A DNA stretch of 64,000 bases from Diphasiastrum complanatum (GCA_029204225.1 CM055110.1:15224609-15288608), one strand, 5' to 3'; counted from the stretch's first letter, positions 22,320 to 34,547 are shown. The notes: a model not told the origin generated them from the letters alone. Program-made: numbers and translations.

Positions 22320-23510
22320 TCACTTACAGTCTTTGACTTGTCGAGTGGCTGAAAGGAAGAATAGGACTTTATGTGAAAGTGCTAAAGCTATGAGGTTAAG
22401 TGCTAATCTTGACAAACCATTTTGGGATCAAGCTTTGTTGTGTGCCAATTTCTTGTGCAATAGGTGGCTGAGTGCTATTTTGGATGGAAGGACACCTTTT
22501 GAGATGATATTCAAGAGGAGGCCGAGTGTCAACTTTCTAAGAACCTTTGGATGCACATGCTATGTCAACATTACTCTTGATGATAGGACCAAGGAAGGTC
22601 CATCTTCAATAAGAGGTATTTTTGTTGGATATAGTGAGATGAATAAAGCCTACAAGGTTTACATTCCTTCTACTAACAAGGTGATTGTTGGTAGAGATAT
22701 CATTTTTGATGAGGGGAACATTCCAAAAGTGCTTTCAAGCATAATTGATGGTAGTGTGGATGGATCTAACATTCTTGATGTTGATGAAAAAGATCCTACT
22801 TTTGATGGTGATGATGATGGACCTTCATCAAGCCAAAAGCCAAGGAGAACATCAAGATAAAGACAAGTACCTTCAAGGCTTACATATGATCAAAAGGGTA
22901 AGCAAGTAGTTTCTGGAAATTATGTTGCTTTTCTAACCTCTTTTTATGAGCCTACAAGTGTAGATCAAGCAAGGAAAGAAGAGGAGTGGATCCAAGCAAT
23001 GGATCAGTATCGATCTCTTATGAAGAGTGGAACATATTTTGGAGGATCTTCTTGTGTACATGGAGCTATGCAAGTGGATGGATGTTATCTTGCTGTAAAA
23101 TCAAGTAATGGATCTGGAAAACAAATTTTGTTCAATGACTTTGATGGTGAAGTTGAAGATCAAGAGGTTGATCTTAAAAGGCTTCAACTAGTCAAAAGGA
23201 AAGTTGGCAATTTGGAGCTAGTCAAGAGCATAAAAAGAGAGGTAATTGGCAAAGATGTAATGGATCTATTTTTACAGCATATTGAAGACTCAATTAAGGT
23301 CAAAGGAGCAAAAAGGAAGTGTTGTTCAAGTTTACTTTACTTGTTCTATCTCATGTTTGAGCAATTTCATGTGGATGTGTGCAAATTGTCAAGATATGGT
23401 AAAACTAGCTACATTGGTGAGCATTGTTTTGATGTTGGATTTGTACTAGAATTCTTGGCTGGTTTTGCTGATGGAAATGAAGATATTGGAGGTTCATTAT
23501 GTCACTCATT
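22320..23510 (+). pseudogene. Copia family Y relic with unknown insert in place of the first RT half
   Basis: The frame at 22321-22860 has VAERKNRTLCESAKAMRL (integrase Glu), FGCTCYVNITLDDRTKEG, GIFVGYSEMNKAYKVY and GRDIIFDEGN, then a TAA and the usual linker (PSRLTYDQKGKQV, EEEWIQAMDQYRSLMKSGT). Here RT should follow. Instead, from about 23029, comes a block with GSGKQILFNDFDGEVEDQEV, QLVKRKVGNLELVKSIKREV and KDLF-like segments to about 23370 that also occurs at 35045-35381. After it, LAGFADGNEDIGG (23455-23495) looks like a damaged start of RNase H. The block is unrecognised. Confidence 0.7.
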
Positions 23511-23798
23511 CATGGCCTAAGTCATCAAGGTATGATGGCATCTTATGGCAAGATGAAGATGGAGGCTCATTCATGGAGTATCATGATGGATACATGGCAA
23601 CATAGGACAAAGAAGGAGGAGACATGCAAGCAAAAGTTGATCACTCACATTTATTGTTCGTTTGTTGTATTTTTTCAGAGAGTTCAGGGTTGGAATCATG
23701 GTGGAATCATTTCTTTTACATTCTATTTGATTCTTCATATTCTAGTTACATCTTGATGTGTAAAATTGATGTAAGAAATAGTGAAGCATCCCAAGTGG
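23511..23798. other. Non-coding DNA at a Copia junction
   Basis: Repeated ATGATGG/CATGG triplet-rich sequence, no recognised gene. It may include LTR remnants of the preceding element. Confidence 0.4.
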
Positions 23799-25258
23799 AT
23801 AATTTGCACAATTAATGGCTTCTCCCCAAAAATCTTTGGGCAAAGATGCCTCAATTCTCATAGATTTTTGACATTCACATAGAGATCTATTCTTTCTCTC
23901 GGCCGCTCCATTTTGAGATGGAGAATAGGCACAAGAGAACTCTCTTTTGATGCCTTCAAGCTCACAAAACTCATGAAATTTCTTGGAGATATATTCACCA
24001 CCTCCATCACATCTAAGAGCTTTAATCTTGAATGAGAATTGCTTCTCTACATAAGCTTTGAACATAAGAAAATGATCAAACACCATAGATTTAGAAGCAA
24101 GAAGATATATCCACGTGAATCTTGTGAAATCATCAATGAAAGTAACAAAACAAGTGGCTCCTCCCTTGCTTATAGTTGATGAGAAATGCACATTTGAGTG
24201 GATTAACTCCAAAGGATGCTTGCTTTTGATAGAATATCTTGCAAACGGCTTTTTGTGAGATTTAGCAATATTTAGAGAATGACTTTGGCAAGCCAATAGC
24301 TTTGGCCTCTTTGATCATAGAGAGCATGGATTTGTAGTTGGGATGTCCCAACCTCCTATGCCATAATTCCTCCATAGAGAGCTTGTTTACAAGAGCAACA
24401 TTACAAGCATTCACATACTCATTTGGATCTAGTTTATAGATGCCACCAAATCTAGATCCTAATGCAAGTATCTCATCATTCTTCTTGATAGTGCAAGTAT
24501 CAACATTGAATTTTACATCAAGGCCATTATCAAGCAATTGGCCAACACTAATAAGATTCTTAGTAAGCGGAAGTACATAAAGAACTTTAGAGAGAGAAAG
24601 AACTTTAGAGGATGCAAGCTTCAAGGGAATGTTCCCTATGCCTTCAATAGGACATTCAAAATCATTTGCTGTGTATATTGATTTCTGGACTCCATCATAA
24701 GGTGCAATAGAAGAGAAAGAGTCCTTGGAGCTACACATATGTGAAGAGGCTCCACTATCAATATACCATAGGCCGTCCTTCTTGAAAGGAGTAGATGAGA
24801 AACTAGAGACCATAAGAGATCCCTCTCCATCACTTGCAATAGTGTCTTCCTTCTCATTGGTAGTGTTGGCTTGCTTGAGTTGATTCTTCTACTTGAAGCA
24901 ATTGGTGGCATAATGGCCTTTCTTGCCACAATAAAAGCACTTGATCTTCTTCTTCTTGAGCTTGGATGATGAAGCATTAGAGGAATCATCTTCCTCCTCA
25001 TCTTTGTCTTTGGATTTGACTTTGTCCTTGCTTGAGGATTGTTGATGCTGGTTTTTGCTCCTCCCTTTGTGCTTATCCTTGGCAAAGAGAGCTTTGCCAT
25101 CATTATGAGTGAGAGAGAGCTTGTCCATCCTCAAGAGCTTGTACTCTTGTCTTGATTCTTCTGAAATTAGCACACTTTGGAGATCCTCCAAACTTGTTAG
25201 CTCCTCCTTAATGGCATAGGATTGGACAAGGTTATCAAATTCACTTCTCAAGCCATTG
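23799..25258 (-). pseudogene. Copia P gag (3' part), protease and integrase, inverted segment
   Basis: The minus strand from 25258 starts inside gag (NGLRSEFDNLVQ), runs through the zinc knuckle CFYCGKKGHYATNC (about 24935-24894), protease DSGASSHMC (about 24756), LWHRRLGHPNYK and integrase with VTFIDDF, LRCDGGGEY and NGAAERKNR, and stops at GEAINCANY (about 23799). It is very close to copy 1 at 8969-10455. A TAG near 24891, a frameshift near 24800 and another near 24270 break it. The piece lacks LTR, gag N terminus and RT, and joins foreign DNA at both ends. Confidence 0.87.
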
Positions 25259-25486
25259 ACTCATTTTTTGAACGTTTTTGGACATAACTCTCACAATTCA
25301 CATCCATAATGCAAAGCTAACCCTAGCATGGCAAGAGCATCTCAATTCCTAAAAACTTGCATTGGATTTATCTAAAAGCTGACTAACGACTAAGACCACA
25401 CACCACATTTGTTTTTTCTTTTGTCAATAATAAATATTCCTCTCTTTCTTTCACATTTTTTTTTTATAGATGATTTGAGAGGCATT

Positions 25487-25619
<133 letters not shown>

Positions 25620-25675
25620 ATTGTTCAATGGAGGTATTGAGGGACTAGAAGTAGAGAAGAAGCAAACCTTTTTCA

Positions 25676-26473
25676 ATGGCCATGATTATGATGATGATGA
25701 ACGTATTGAAGTCATTGCAATATTATCACAGTCTTCGGCTGATGTTGGTAATCATCATATCATGCTCTAACCATTATTTAGCTGCTGATAGCAACAACAA
25801 CAACAATGTCATATTGAAGGTGGTTAACAATGCATATAATACAACTGGAGGCCAAGATTTTGATCGAATCATCGGTGTGCAGAAAGGCCTAGCTTATCTT
25901 TCTAAAGCTAGTAGATTTGCTCATTCTTTGTTGTACAATGATGTCGGGAGTGAACCTACTGGCAGAAATGTATCAGATATCTGGCTCATCGTGGACCCGT
26001 GCAATTATACGAAAACTCTTTTTAAATCTAATGGTAGTCGGTATTTGATGTTGTTTTGTGGAATCTCCTTTGGACCAATCTCGAATCAAACTACAAAAGC
26101 AAAAATCCTCTACTAGTTCAAAGCTCACATAGAATTCCAAATGGCTTGGGTATGGATGAATCTGCCAAAGGGACATTCCAATGATGAATCAACATTGTTT
26201 TGGGGCATTCCTTTCTACGTAAGGGTGAAAGCAAACTTGTCTAATCGATGGCCAAAGGATGTGGCCAAGGCCAAAACATGAAAAGTTCATGAAAATGTAA
26301 CCGGCAATTTTCTCAGCTATCTTGTAACAAGACAAGCAGATTTTGTAAAGAACTTAAATACCATATTGGGATCAGAAACTCCCTTTAGCATGAGCTTCTT
26401 CAAACAAGAGCTCAAAGAGAATGAGCATCAATTGTGGGAGGAGTGTAAAGCATCATTGCATGTGTCCAACTGA
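25676..26473 (+). pseudogene. Basic secretory protein (BSP, putative peptidase) family, single-exon pseudogene
   Basis: One frame of 265 codons, with TAG at 26114-26116 and TGA at 26279-26281, keeps family features from end to end. There is a hydrophobic N-terminal signal-like stretch (LRLMLVIIISC), then VILKVVNNAYNTTGGQDFDR and IIGVQKGLAYLSKASRFAHS, matching the BSP start (VTNNA..T.GG..F..EIG); then GRNVSDIWLIVD; then GIPFYVRVKANLSNRW, matching GIADYVRLKA; and FLSYLVTRQADFVKNLN with HQLWEECKAS near the C terminus, matching the FLDY...F...LN and QLWSDYKA parts. The zinc-binding HExxH region of active relatives is degraded to HIEFQMAWVW. Family members are secreted defence-associated proteins. 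Two stops without any frameshift suggest recent loss. No intron explains the stops. Confidence 0.72.
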
Positions 26474-26970
26474 TATTATGTCTTAGTTTAGGTTAGTTCT
26501 TTCTTAAAACTATGGTTAAGAATTGGCTCTCAAGGTTACTTCTTCTTGTTGAGCGCATTGCATTATGGAGATCTTGCCATTGTGAAGAATTCATATCTTA
26601 AATTCATGTTTCTCAAAATACATGCATAAGACCCTTTAACACTTTGGTTGGCATATTATGGAAAGTTGGAATGACCTAGCCTACTTTATTAGCACATTAT
26701 GAAATCTTAATGCAACTTGAAAATGACGTCACCTAAGTTTTGGCATATTATGAGATTTTAAGAGAGGGGGGGAGGGCCTTCCATGGGCGAAGGGCTAAGG
26801 AGCCGATTCTTCCGCGACATGAAATCACTTTTTACATTTTTTTTTCATTATAATTTTTTTTACACGCACCTTCTGCCCTGACCCTTCCACGACGTAAAAT
26901 CACTTTTTACATCACCAGAAGGTGCGTGTAAAAAAAAGTAAATCATTTTATGGGCACCTTCCGGCAACAC
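26474..26970. other. Non-coding DNA with hairpin-forming inverted repeat
   Basis: No gene is seen. A G-run (26765-26775) and the inverted repeat at 26854-26937 are the only marked structures. The segment AAATCACTTTTTACAT occurs twice (about 26821 and 26897). Confidence 0.6.
26854..26937. repeat. Perfect 22-bp inverted repeat with 40-bp loop
   Basis: The left arm (26854-26875) is eight T then ACACGCACCTTCTG. The right arm (26916-26937) is CAGAAGGTGCGTGT then eight A. The arms are perfectly complementary. It could be the terminal inverted repeat of a tiny MITE-like element or a transcribed hairpin. Confidence 0.85.
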
Positions 26971-27225
26971 ATCATCACACTGTCGATTAAGCACAATAGA
27001 TACGAGGAGGCACGCTGTGGTGGTAGATGGAGGATCAGGCGTCAATTTGATCTCCACTACTTTATATCAAAAGAGGGCCAGCACGATTTGCTATCAAACT
27101 AGCAGATCAGTCTTGTGTGAAACCCAAGGGTGTAGTTGAGATATTCCAATAAAGATAGTGAGAGTGCAATTCGTTATCACTTTCGTGGTGATAAATATTC
27201 CAGGGTCTCCTTCCGCCTATCATGT
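26971..27225 (+). pseudogene. Gypsy protease fragment, split by a Copia LTR
   Basis: The sequence reads IITLSIKHNRYEEA, then after a one-base shift AVVVDGGSGVNLISTTLY, KLADQSCVKPKG and, after another shift, VQFVITFVVINIPGSPSAYHV. It matches the better-preserved Gypsy protease at 43520-43850 (ITLPIQHRQF, AVIDGGSEVNLIS, FVITFVVMDLPEAP). It stops exactly where the next LTR starts, before LLGRPWL, so the Copia inserted into or recombined within this Gypsy copy. Confidence 0.82.
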
Positions 27226-27926
27226 TGTGAAGAATTGAAAAAGATTATCTATGTTAGATATAGGGGTCTCACGTTTTTTATATCAAGCATCTAGGTGTAA
27301 GATGTTGATAGGAACAAATTTGGCATAGATGGCAAATTATCCATTTCCACTTGTAATGCCACTATTGAGCCAAAATAGAGTAAGAGGCTAAACTCGTGCC
27401 AATTAGAGTATAGACAAGTGTAATGCTTTTGTTTGATGAAATTTAAGAGGTCCAATAGGATTTAGAGGTGGAACCTTGAGGGGTCCAATAGAATTTAGAG
27501 GTGAATGGATCAATGGTCCAATAGGATTAAGAGGTGGCAAAAGTGTGGTCCAATCATAGTTAAGCATTGTGGTAGCTCGTGGATCTACTAGTATCATAGT
27601 ACTTTTCATTTGGATCTAATTGATTCTGAGATTGAGTGGATGTTGTGAGTAATTGGTTTTCTAGCTTTCTCTCTCTACCCAAGAGCTCATGATGATTTTC
27701 TCTCTCTACCCAAGGAGAGCAGCTTGTTTTACTTAGAATAATTTTTTAATACTTCCCACACATGTGAGTGAGAGTTGGAAGTGATTGAATGCATGTAGTA
27801 GTGTGTTTTTGCCATAGATTCTAAGATAGATCTTGAATCTCAATCTAGTCTTGATCTTGGTGCATCTACACACCTTAGGAGATCACAAGTACATGTTGTG
27901 GACAGCCCACACGTGTGAAATTAACA
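27226..27926 (+). repeat. 5' LTR of Copia P copy 2
   Basis: It starts near TGTGAAGAATTG inside the Gypsy protease and ends ATTAACA before the primer site. CACACGTGTG is at 27908-27917. The left edge is good to about 4 bp because the Gypsy codons can be followed up to it. Confidence 0.82.
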
Positions 27927-27939
27927 TGGTATCAGAGCC
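27927..27939 (+). other. Primer binding site, initiator Met-tRNA
   Basis: TGGTATCAGAGCC directly follows the LTR. Confidence 0.9.
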
Positions 27940-28659
27940 TACCTAAGGTTACCATGCATTTTGATCCATCTGAGTAAAAACTATTCATCAATCTTGAGCT
28001 AGAAATTGTCAAGATCCATTTTCCTAGCTATCTTGTCCAATTTTGGATCAAAAGAGATCAATAGGACATTGATTGGGTCTGACCTGGTACTGTACAGAAT
28101 CAGGTGCTCAGAAACGTGTGAGGAACATCCAATTTCAGTTTGGGAGTTCTCTCTCATGCTTGATCCATTTATCTTGCTTGATAGCTTGTTTTGAAGCTAT
28201 TTTTGTCTAGTTTCTGATGCAATTAGTTTCATTCTAAGTTATAAGCTTTTGAAGAAGGTTAGGTAGGGCACCTAGACCTGGGTGGACACATTTGGTTTGA
28301 TCAAGAGGTTGCTTGTTTGATCTCTATTCACAGTTGTTTGGTTACCAATCTCATCTATAAGTGATCTAGACATTGTTTTGAGATCATAGCCAATTTGTTT
28401 CATGCAATACCATTGAGTTTGAGTCAAATTTGGTTACTTAGTGTATTTCACACGTGCTAAGAGTAAATGATCCTAACCTTGTCTATAGTCCATCATTTGA
28501 TGTGAGATAGATCTTGTTTTAGAGAGATTTGAGTAGCTAGTGAGAATCAATTAACAAATAGTTGCAAGATCATAATAGGAGATAGTATTACGTTATCGGA
28601 TCCTATTGAGAGTGTGTAGCAACATTTATTGTTCATCATTTAAGTTTTCTTCACTTCAA

Positions 28660-29109
28660 ATGTCTTCAATGGGTTCATCCTTGTTGGAACCAAGCGAAAG
28701 ATTGACCACTTCAAACTATTCAATTTGGAAGATGAGGATGGAGTCCATCTTGATCCTTCAAGATGTGATGGACATAGTTCTTGGCCTTGAAGAAGAACCA
28801 CAAGTTCTTCAAGAGGTTCAAAAATACAAAAAAAGAGCTAGGATGGCTCTCCACTACATTAAGATGAATGTCTCTAATGAGATATTGAGGGAGATAGGTA
28901 CTTGAACAACAGCCAAAGAAGCTTGGGATTGTCTCAAGACTATCTATGAGGCTAAGAACACCTCTAGACTTCTCACTCTTAGAAGTCAAATCTTTCAAAG
29001 TAGCCAAAAGAGTGATGAGAGTGCATCTAGTTATGTTTTGAGAGTAAAAGATATTCATAGAGAGCTTTCTTGAATTGGTGATTCCATCAATCAAAATGAG
29101 CTAGTTCAA
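28660..29109 (+). pseudogene. Copia P gag N-terminal part, copy 2
   Basis: It begins MSSMGSSLLEPSERLTTSNY. A TGA at 28903-28905 follows REIGT and another stop interrupts RELS*IGDS. Homology ends at NQNELVQ, at the junction with the minus-strand element. Confidence 0.85.
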
Positions 29110-31302
29110 CCCGTGATAATCAAGTCATCAACATAAAGAGCAATCAAAGCAACCATACCATCAAAGCATAAGACATATAGATTTGGATCAGAATGTGTTC
29201 TCACCATCCCGTTTGAACGAAAATAGGCATCAATCCTGCTATACCACACACGTGGTGCTTGTTTAAGACCATAAAGCGCTTTCTTCAAGCGACATACTTT
29301 ATTTTCTTGTCCCTTCGTTTCAAAGCCTTTTGCTTGATCCATGAACACTTCTTCTTCTAACTCACCATTTAGAAAAGTAGATTTCACCAAAATGTAAAGG
29401 CCAACCAAAATGTAAAGCTAAAGCAATAAGTAGATGTAGAGTTTTCCACTTACAAACCGGCGCAAAGGTCTCCTCATAGTCGATGTCTTTATTTTGTGCG
29501 TACCCTTTGATCACCAATCTTGCTTTGTGCTTTGCTATACTTCCATCTACATGGTACTTAGTCCTGTATATCCATTTGCAACCAATGGGTTTCTTGCCAA
29601 CTGGTGGTTCTACTAAGTCCCATGTGCTATGCTTAACAATCGACTCCATCTCCTCTCCCATGGCCTTGACCCAAATGTCATCATCCTTCGCTTCACCATA
29701 AGTCAAAGGTTCTTTTCTTTGAATAATGCTCGATAAGAGAGCATAATCTGCTTCATACCTTTCAGGTAGTATCTTCTCTCTTGTTGATCTTCGTAGCTCT
29801 CCCTGGTTAGATGATCCTGGAAAGTCATCTATGTCGTGGCTCTCCAACAAATCCTCTCGATGCTGCTTCCCATATACACAAGATTCGCACATCGATTTCA
29901 AGTGATCTTTTATGGTAGGCAATCCTGTTACCATCTCCAAATTTCTCATCAAACTGAGGCTTCCCAAGTTCAAGTGACCAAGCCTCTTATGCCACAACTC
30001 AGTTTGCGATGGAATGGACGATACAAGTTCATGTTGCCCCTTAATTGTAGCATTCAACCTGTACAATTTTGTATTGGGCTCTCTTACTCCATCCTCAATA
30101 ACTTTGAACTTTTAGTTCACATCCTTCACAAAGCAACGATTATGGGCGAATTCTACTTTCAACTTTTGATCAGTAATGACTCCAACAGAATGTAGATTTT
30201 TCTTCAAATCTGGTACGTAAAGTACTTCCCTAATCATTCTGCTTTTGCCATCAGGTAGTTGGATTGAAACGGTGCCTATCCCCTTGATCTTGCACACCTC
30301 ACCATTTGCTTGTGAAACAAACGGTCCATTATCCAACACCTTCAAACTACTGAACCAATTATTGTTACCTGTCATGTGTCTTGTGGCTCTTGAGTCAATA
30401 TACCATGCTTGATCATCTTGATTAGATGACAATGCAGATATGAAGATGCTAGAGTCCTCAAACTCACCCTCATCGACAAAGTTACCTGCTTGTTTTGGTT
30501 TTCCCTTGTCTTGTTCCGCCAGGAATTTACGACATTCACTCTTCCAATGGCCCTTTTTACCACAATGGAAGCACTTGCCTTTCTTCTTAGTTTTATTGGA
30601 AGATCCTTCATCCTCTTGAGACTTGACAAATTGCTGCTTAGACTTCTTCTTGCCCTTGTCCTTGCCTTGTTTTTGGCATGTTGCAAGTGCCTGTTCGCCA
30701 GTGTTTTGACGTCTAGCTTTCACCATTTCTTGCCATTGCTCTTCCTACATCAAGATTCCTGTGAGCTCGTCAAAGGTTCGTAATCTTTCTCTTGATGCTA
30801 TTCCGCTCACAAACATCTGATAGGGCTCTACAATGCCACACAATGCATTGTGCACCAGCTCCACATCACGTATGGGCTCACCAATAGAATGTTGTTCATC
30901 TCTCATTGTCTTGATTCTGGTCATGTACATCTGAATGTGCTCTCCTTGCTCCATGTGGGCACTATTCAACTTTGACTTCAGAAACATGATTCTTGATGGA
31001 TTTGACGTCTTGAACTGCTCCTTTAGCACATCCCATGCCTGTCAGGGTGTAATAGCATCACAAATGTGGGTAATGATGTGATCCTTCACTGACAAGTTAA
31101 TGAAGGTCAAAGCTTTCCTCATCTTTTTGTCAAACACTTTGACGTCTGCTTCATTTAGAGGCCTTCTCTCATCACCTGTGACGACTTTCCACATGTCTTT
31201 CTCCATTAGTATGTTTTTCATTTTGAATTTCCACACTGCATAGTTGGAAATCCCGTCCAATTTGCTATTTTCACTCAAAATGGACTCTCCCATGTTTGCC
31301 AT
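29110..31302 (-). pseudogene. Copia family T gag-pol lacking the integrase core
   Basis: Gag starts at 31302 (MANMGESILSENSKLDG). Stops fall near 31042 and 30745. The zinc knuckle CFHCGKKGHWKSEC is at about 30582, the protease has DSRATRHM, so the second active-site Gly is Arg (about 30397), and a stop lies near 30112. GAG-pre-integrase (LWHKRLGHLNLGSL, CESCVYGKQHRE) runs straight, in frame, into the integrase-RT linker (DLLESHDIDDFPGSSNQGEL) at about 29858. The whole DDE core present in the sister copy at 39610-40008 is missing. RT follows (IGCKWIYRTKYHVDGSIAKH, YGLKQAPRVWY, YVDDLIITG), with a frameshift near 29370, and ends at 29110. Confidence 0.87.
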
Positions 31303-31590
31303 CGCAAAACTGCTTGAAACTTTTGCCTTAGGCTAAGAACAGTATGCCGAGGCCAACAGTGATGTCAGAAGTTGAAAATAATGACCTGCACTTTTTCCCT
31401 TACCAGGCCACTCGCCGCTTTTCCACCAATTTAAAAGCCAAATCGACATCGTCTTCCGAAATGCACTCAGTTGTCAACTCCCAACAACGTGCCCAGTGGA
31501 ATGGTGAAATCACTTCTGGCATACTCCGAACACTTTCTCTTTTTTCATCACTCTGTTTTGCTGTACCGTACTTGTAATTTCATATATATC
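31303..31590 (-). other. Leader remnant of Copia family T
   Basis: The part at about 31490-31578 matches 40949-41035 in the leader of the family T element at 37-42 kb. Its LTR is missing; a plus-strand relic of another family starts at about 31590. Confidence 0.65.
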
Positions 31591-31604
31591 ACGAGAGCAG
31601 GATA

Positions 31605-33518
31605 ATGGCCAACAAAGATCCTGTCAGCTACGAAGTTCTAGAGAGACAGTACTATGACCCGCCAACGCCAGAGGGAGCAGGGGACGAACACGAAAATGAA
31701 GATTTTCGAGTTGTCTCCCATTCGAACGACAAATCAGATGAAGAAAAATTTGAGAGGCAACCTGTCACCGCAGTTCCTGTAAACCAAGATGGTTCCGGAC
31801 CGAGCATAGCAGACAAGGGCAAAGGCATAGCTATTCCGAGAGGATTGCCCAGAAGGTCGACAAAACCACAAAGAGCACCAACAAGATATGTGCCAGACAG
31901 CTCAGCTTCCACATCAAAAAAATTCTGTGGGTTCAGTGGCGAATCACAAACATTCGAGGAGGTGATAGAAGGTCAAAAAAAGACAAATGGATCCAAGCCA
32001 TGAATGAAGAGATGGAATCCATGAGGAAGAACCAAGTATGGATGTTGGAGCCATTACCTCGTAAGCGGAAGACTGTCAAGTGCAAATGGGTTTTCAAACT
32101 CAAATATGGACCAGACGGGAGTGTGACGAAATACAAGGCGAGACTGGTAGCGAAGGGTTTCTCTTTGAGATACGGTATCGATTACTCTGAAACCTTCTCT
32201 CCTGTCGTCATGCATTCATCCCTACATCTGTTGTTTGAATATGCAGCAGCTTATGACCTCAAGATCCACATTGTGGATGAGAAGACAGCCTTCTTGCATG
32301 GCGAATTAGACAAAGAGGTCTACATGGATCAACCCCCAGGATTTGTCTCGATTTCACTTCCTAACTATGTATGCAGAATGCACAGAAGCATCTAAGGTCT
32401 GAAGCAATCAGCCCGACAATGGTACAAGAAAAAGGATCAAGCCCTAAAATCGTTGGGATTCAAGCCTCTATTGGCTGACTCCAATGTGTATGTCAGAATT
32501 ACAGATGGGCAGATCATCATAGTGGTTGTTTATGTGGATGACACTTTGATACTGTGTAGGAGTGAACAACTAATTGCTGAGGTGAAGACAGACATATTGA
32601 AACATTTTGAGATAGTGGATCTGGGAAAAACCAAGTGTTACCTGGGCTTACAAGTTGAAAGGGACTATGAGGGATGTAAGCTATACCTTCACCAGTCCAG
32701 ATACACCCAGAAGATCCTACAAGACTTTGGGATGATGAGCTGCAAAGGACCGAACACTCCAATGTTCACAAGGACGGTTTTGACGAATGAAGACTGTCCA
32801 AGGACTGAGGAAGAAAGAGAATAGATGCAGCTCACACCTTACAAGAAGCTGATAGGTTCACTGATGTACCTTGCAGACAACACACGTCCTGATATTGCTT
32901 ATGCAGTATTCAGGATGGGCCAATTTTGCACAAATCTAGGCTTGACACATTGGAAGATTGCAAAACAAATTTTCCAATATCTTCAATTAACGAGGGATTA
33001 CGGCTTGTGTTATTGTCACGGTGCAAGTCTCAAGATACTATCCTACAGTGATGCTAGTTGAGCATCTCTCAAGGACGATTGTAAAAGCGTCTCAGGGGGA
33101 TGCACCATTGCATCAGGAGCGACAGTTCTCAAGGTCAGCAAGAAGCAGACCGTTGTAGCCCCATCATCCTGTGAAGCAGAATATGTAGCAGCAACAAAGA
33201 TGGCCAATGAAATAATTTGGCTAATGCAGTTCCTGGACGAATTGAGCGAAACAAGGAACGAGACACTGGTCTTACAGATGGACAACACCTCTGCAATACA
33301 CCTGACGAAAGATCTCGTGTTCCATTCCAGGACGAAGCACATCGCGATAAAGTATCACTTGGTCAGGGATCTGATCGAGAAAAAGATGATGCAGACCACC
33401 TTCATAGGAACAAAAGATATGGTCGCAGACATCTTTACTAAAGCTCTGGACAAAGGACTCTTTGAGAGGCAAAGGAGCAGTCTTGGGATCATAAAACTAT
33501 CACGCTTTGAGGGGGAGC
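31605..33518 (+). pseudogene. Copia family X relic: linker, RT and RNase H
   Basis: An acidic linker (31605-32003) leads through a frameshift into RT: KWVFKLKYGPDGSVTKYKAR, KTAFLHGELDKEVYM, RSI*GLKQSARQWY, VVYVDDTLIL. RNase H follows (NTRPDIAYAVFRMG, SYSDAS*ASL, SSCEAEYVAATKMANEI, SRTKHIAIKYHL, DIFTKALDKGLF). TAA at 32393-32395 replaces the Tyr of LYGLKQ, TAG sits at 32822-32824 and TGA at 33059-33061 replaces a Trp. Gag, protease and integrase are absent. A purine tract (TTTGAGGGGGAG) at 33507-33518 precedes the LTR. Confidence 0.87.
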
Positions 33519-34546
33519 TGAAGGAACAAAATGTTCCTGATTACAAAGCTTTGCTAACTTTCAGCCCTTCGCCTGACGAAGATGTTCGCAAACTCAAACA
33601 TCTGAAGATACGAAACACAAAGAGTTTCGCGAACATGAAAGTCAATGGAGACGAAGACCAACGGTTCACGAACAGTTCGCGAACTCGAAAGATCTATGAA
33701 GAGATTCCATTACGGTCCTATACGAGAGAAAGGCGGACGAGGCAAAAGAAACCCGTCCAGTCCTCATGCTCCAGGGAGTACTACTGGAGATTACTCAAAT
33801 ACCCAGAAGTACAGGGATCTGACCTGATGGCATGACGTCAGTAGATACTCCCTTAGGTCATGGCTAAACTACCACTCTTGTAATTTCTTTGGTTAGTTGT
33901 AGATGGTTACTCACAATAATCTTAGATTTGCATAGAGAGACTATACTTACTGAATCATGCTTGACATATATCATATAGGATACACAGAGTGTAACGAAGT
34001 GAAGAAGTCTGATGCTAGTAAGCAATCAAGACGAACACAGACAGAAGCTCCGTCTGCGTGCAAGAAGACAATCCTATCTAGGACCAGAAGATCCATTGTC
34101 CGCTAGTAAAGCGAGACTGATACTCGTGAGAGAATTGCGTTTTCTCTCACGCCAGCGCACTGCGTTTTCTCTCATGCCAGCGCACTGTGTGGATTCGCAT
34201 GTAGTGCCTTGAAGAAATCAGAAAGAATCAATATAGATTACTTTCTTGTGTGCATGATCTCAAATGTTGAATGCTTATGCTGATATGCTTATGTCTGAAT
34301 TTTCTTGTTCACTTTGAATTTCGCACCTTGGTTGAAATTTGTAGAATGTTGTATTAATTGTATAAATGTAAATCAGTTGTATCTGGCTACACTCTGGATG
34401 ATTGTAAGAGTGATTTAGTTGGCAGTTCCCATTGATCGTATCTGAACTCCATCCAAGTCTTGCAAGAGAGTCGTGACCATTTCGCCTTCGCGAAAGTTTT
34501 GTGATCGCGATCATTCCGCGAATTCTTCTTCCTCCAACTCTCTTCA
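33519..34546 (+). repeat. LTR of Copia family X (1028 bp)
   Basis: It starts TGAAG right after the polypurine tract and ends CTTCA, a perfect 5-bp inverted end, one base before a primer site. It contains a GCGAAC-rich stretch (33585-33690) and a repeated segment TTTTCTCTCA(C/T)GCCAGCGCA near 34140 and 34165. Confidence 0.8.
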
Positions 34547-34547
34547 G

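Larger units (their letters stand above)
27226..29109 (+). mobile_element. Ty1/Copia family P, copy 2: LTR, leader and gag N terminus only
   Basis: LTR, primer site, leader and the first 150 codons of gag are collinear with copy 1. At about 29109, after ACTAGTTCAA-type gag sequence (SINQNELVQ), the element is joined abruptly to RT sequence of another Copia on the opposite strand. The missing continuation of gag begins almost exactly where the inverted segment at 25258 begins. Confidence 0.85.
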
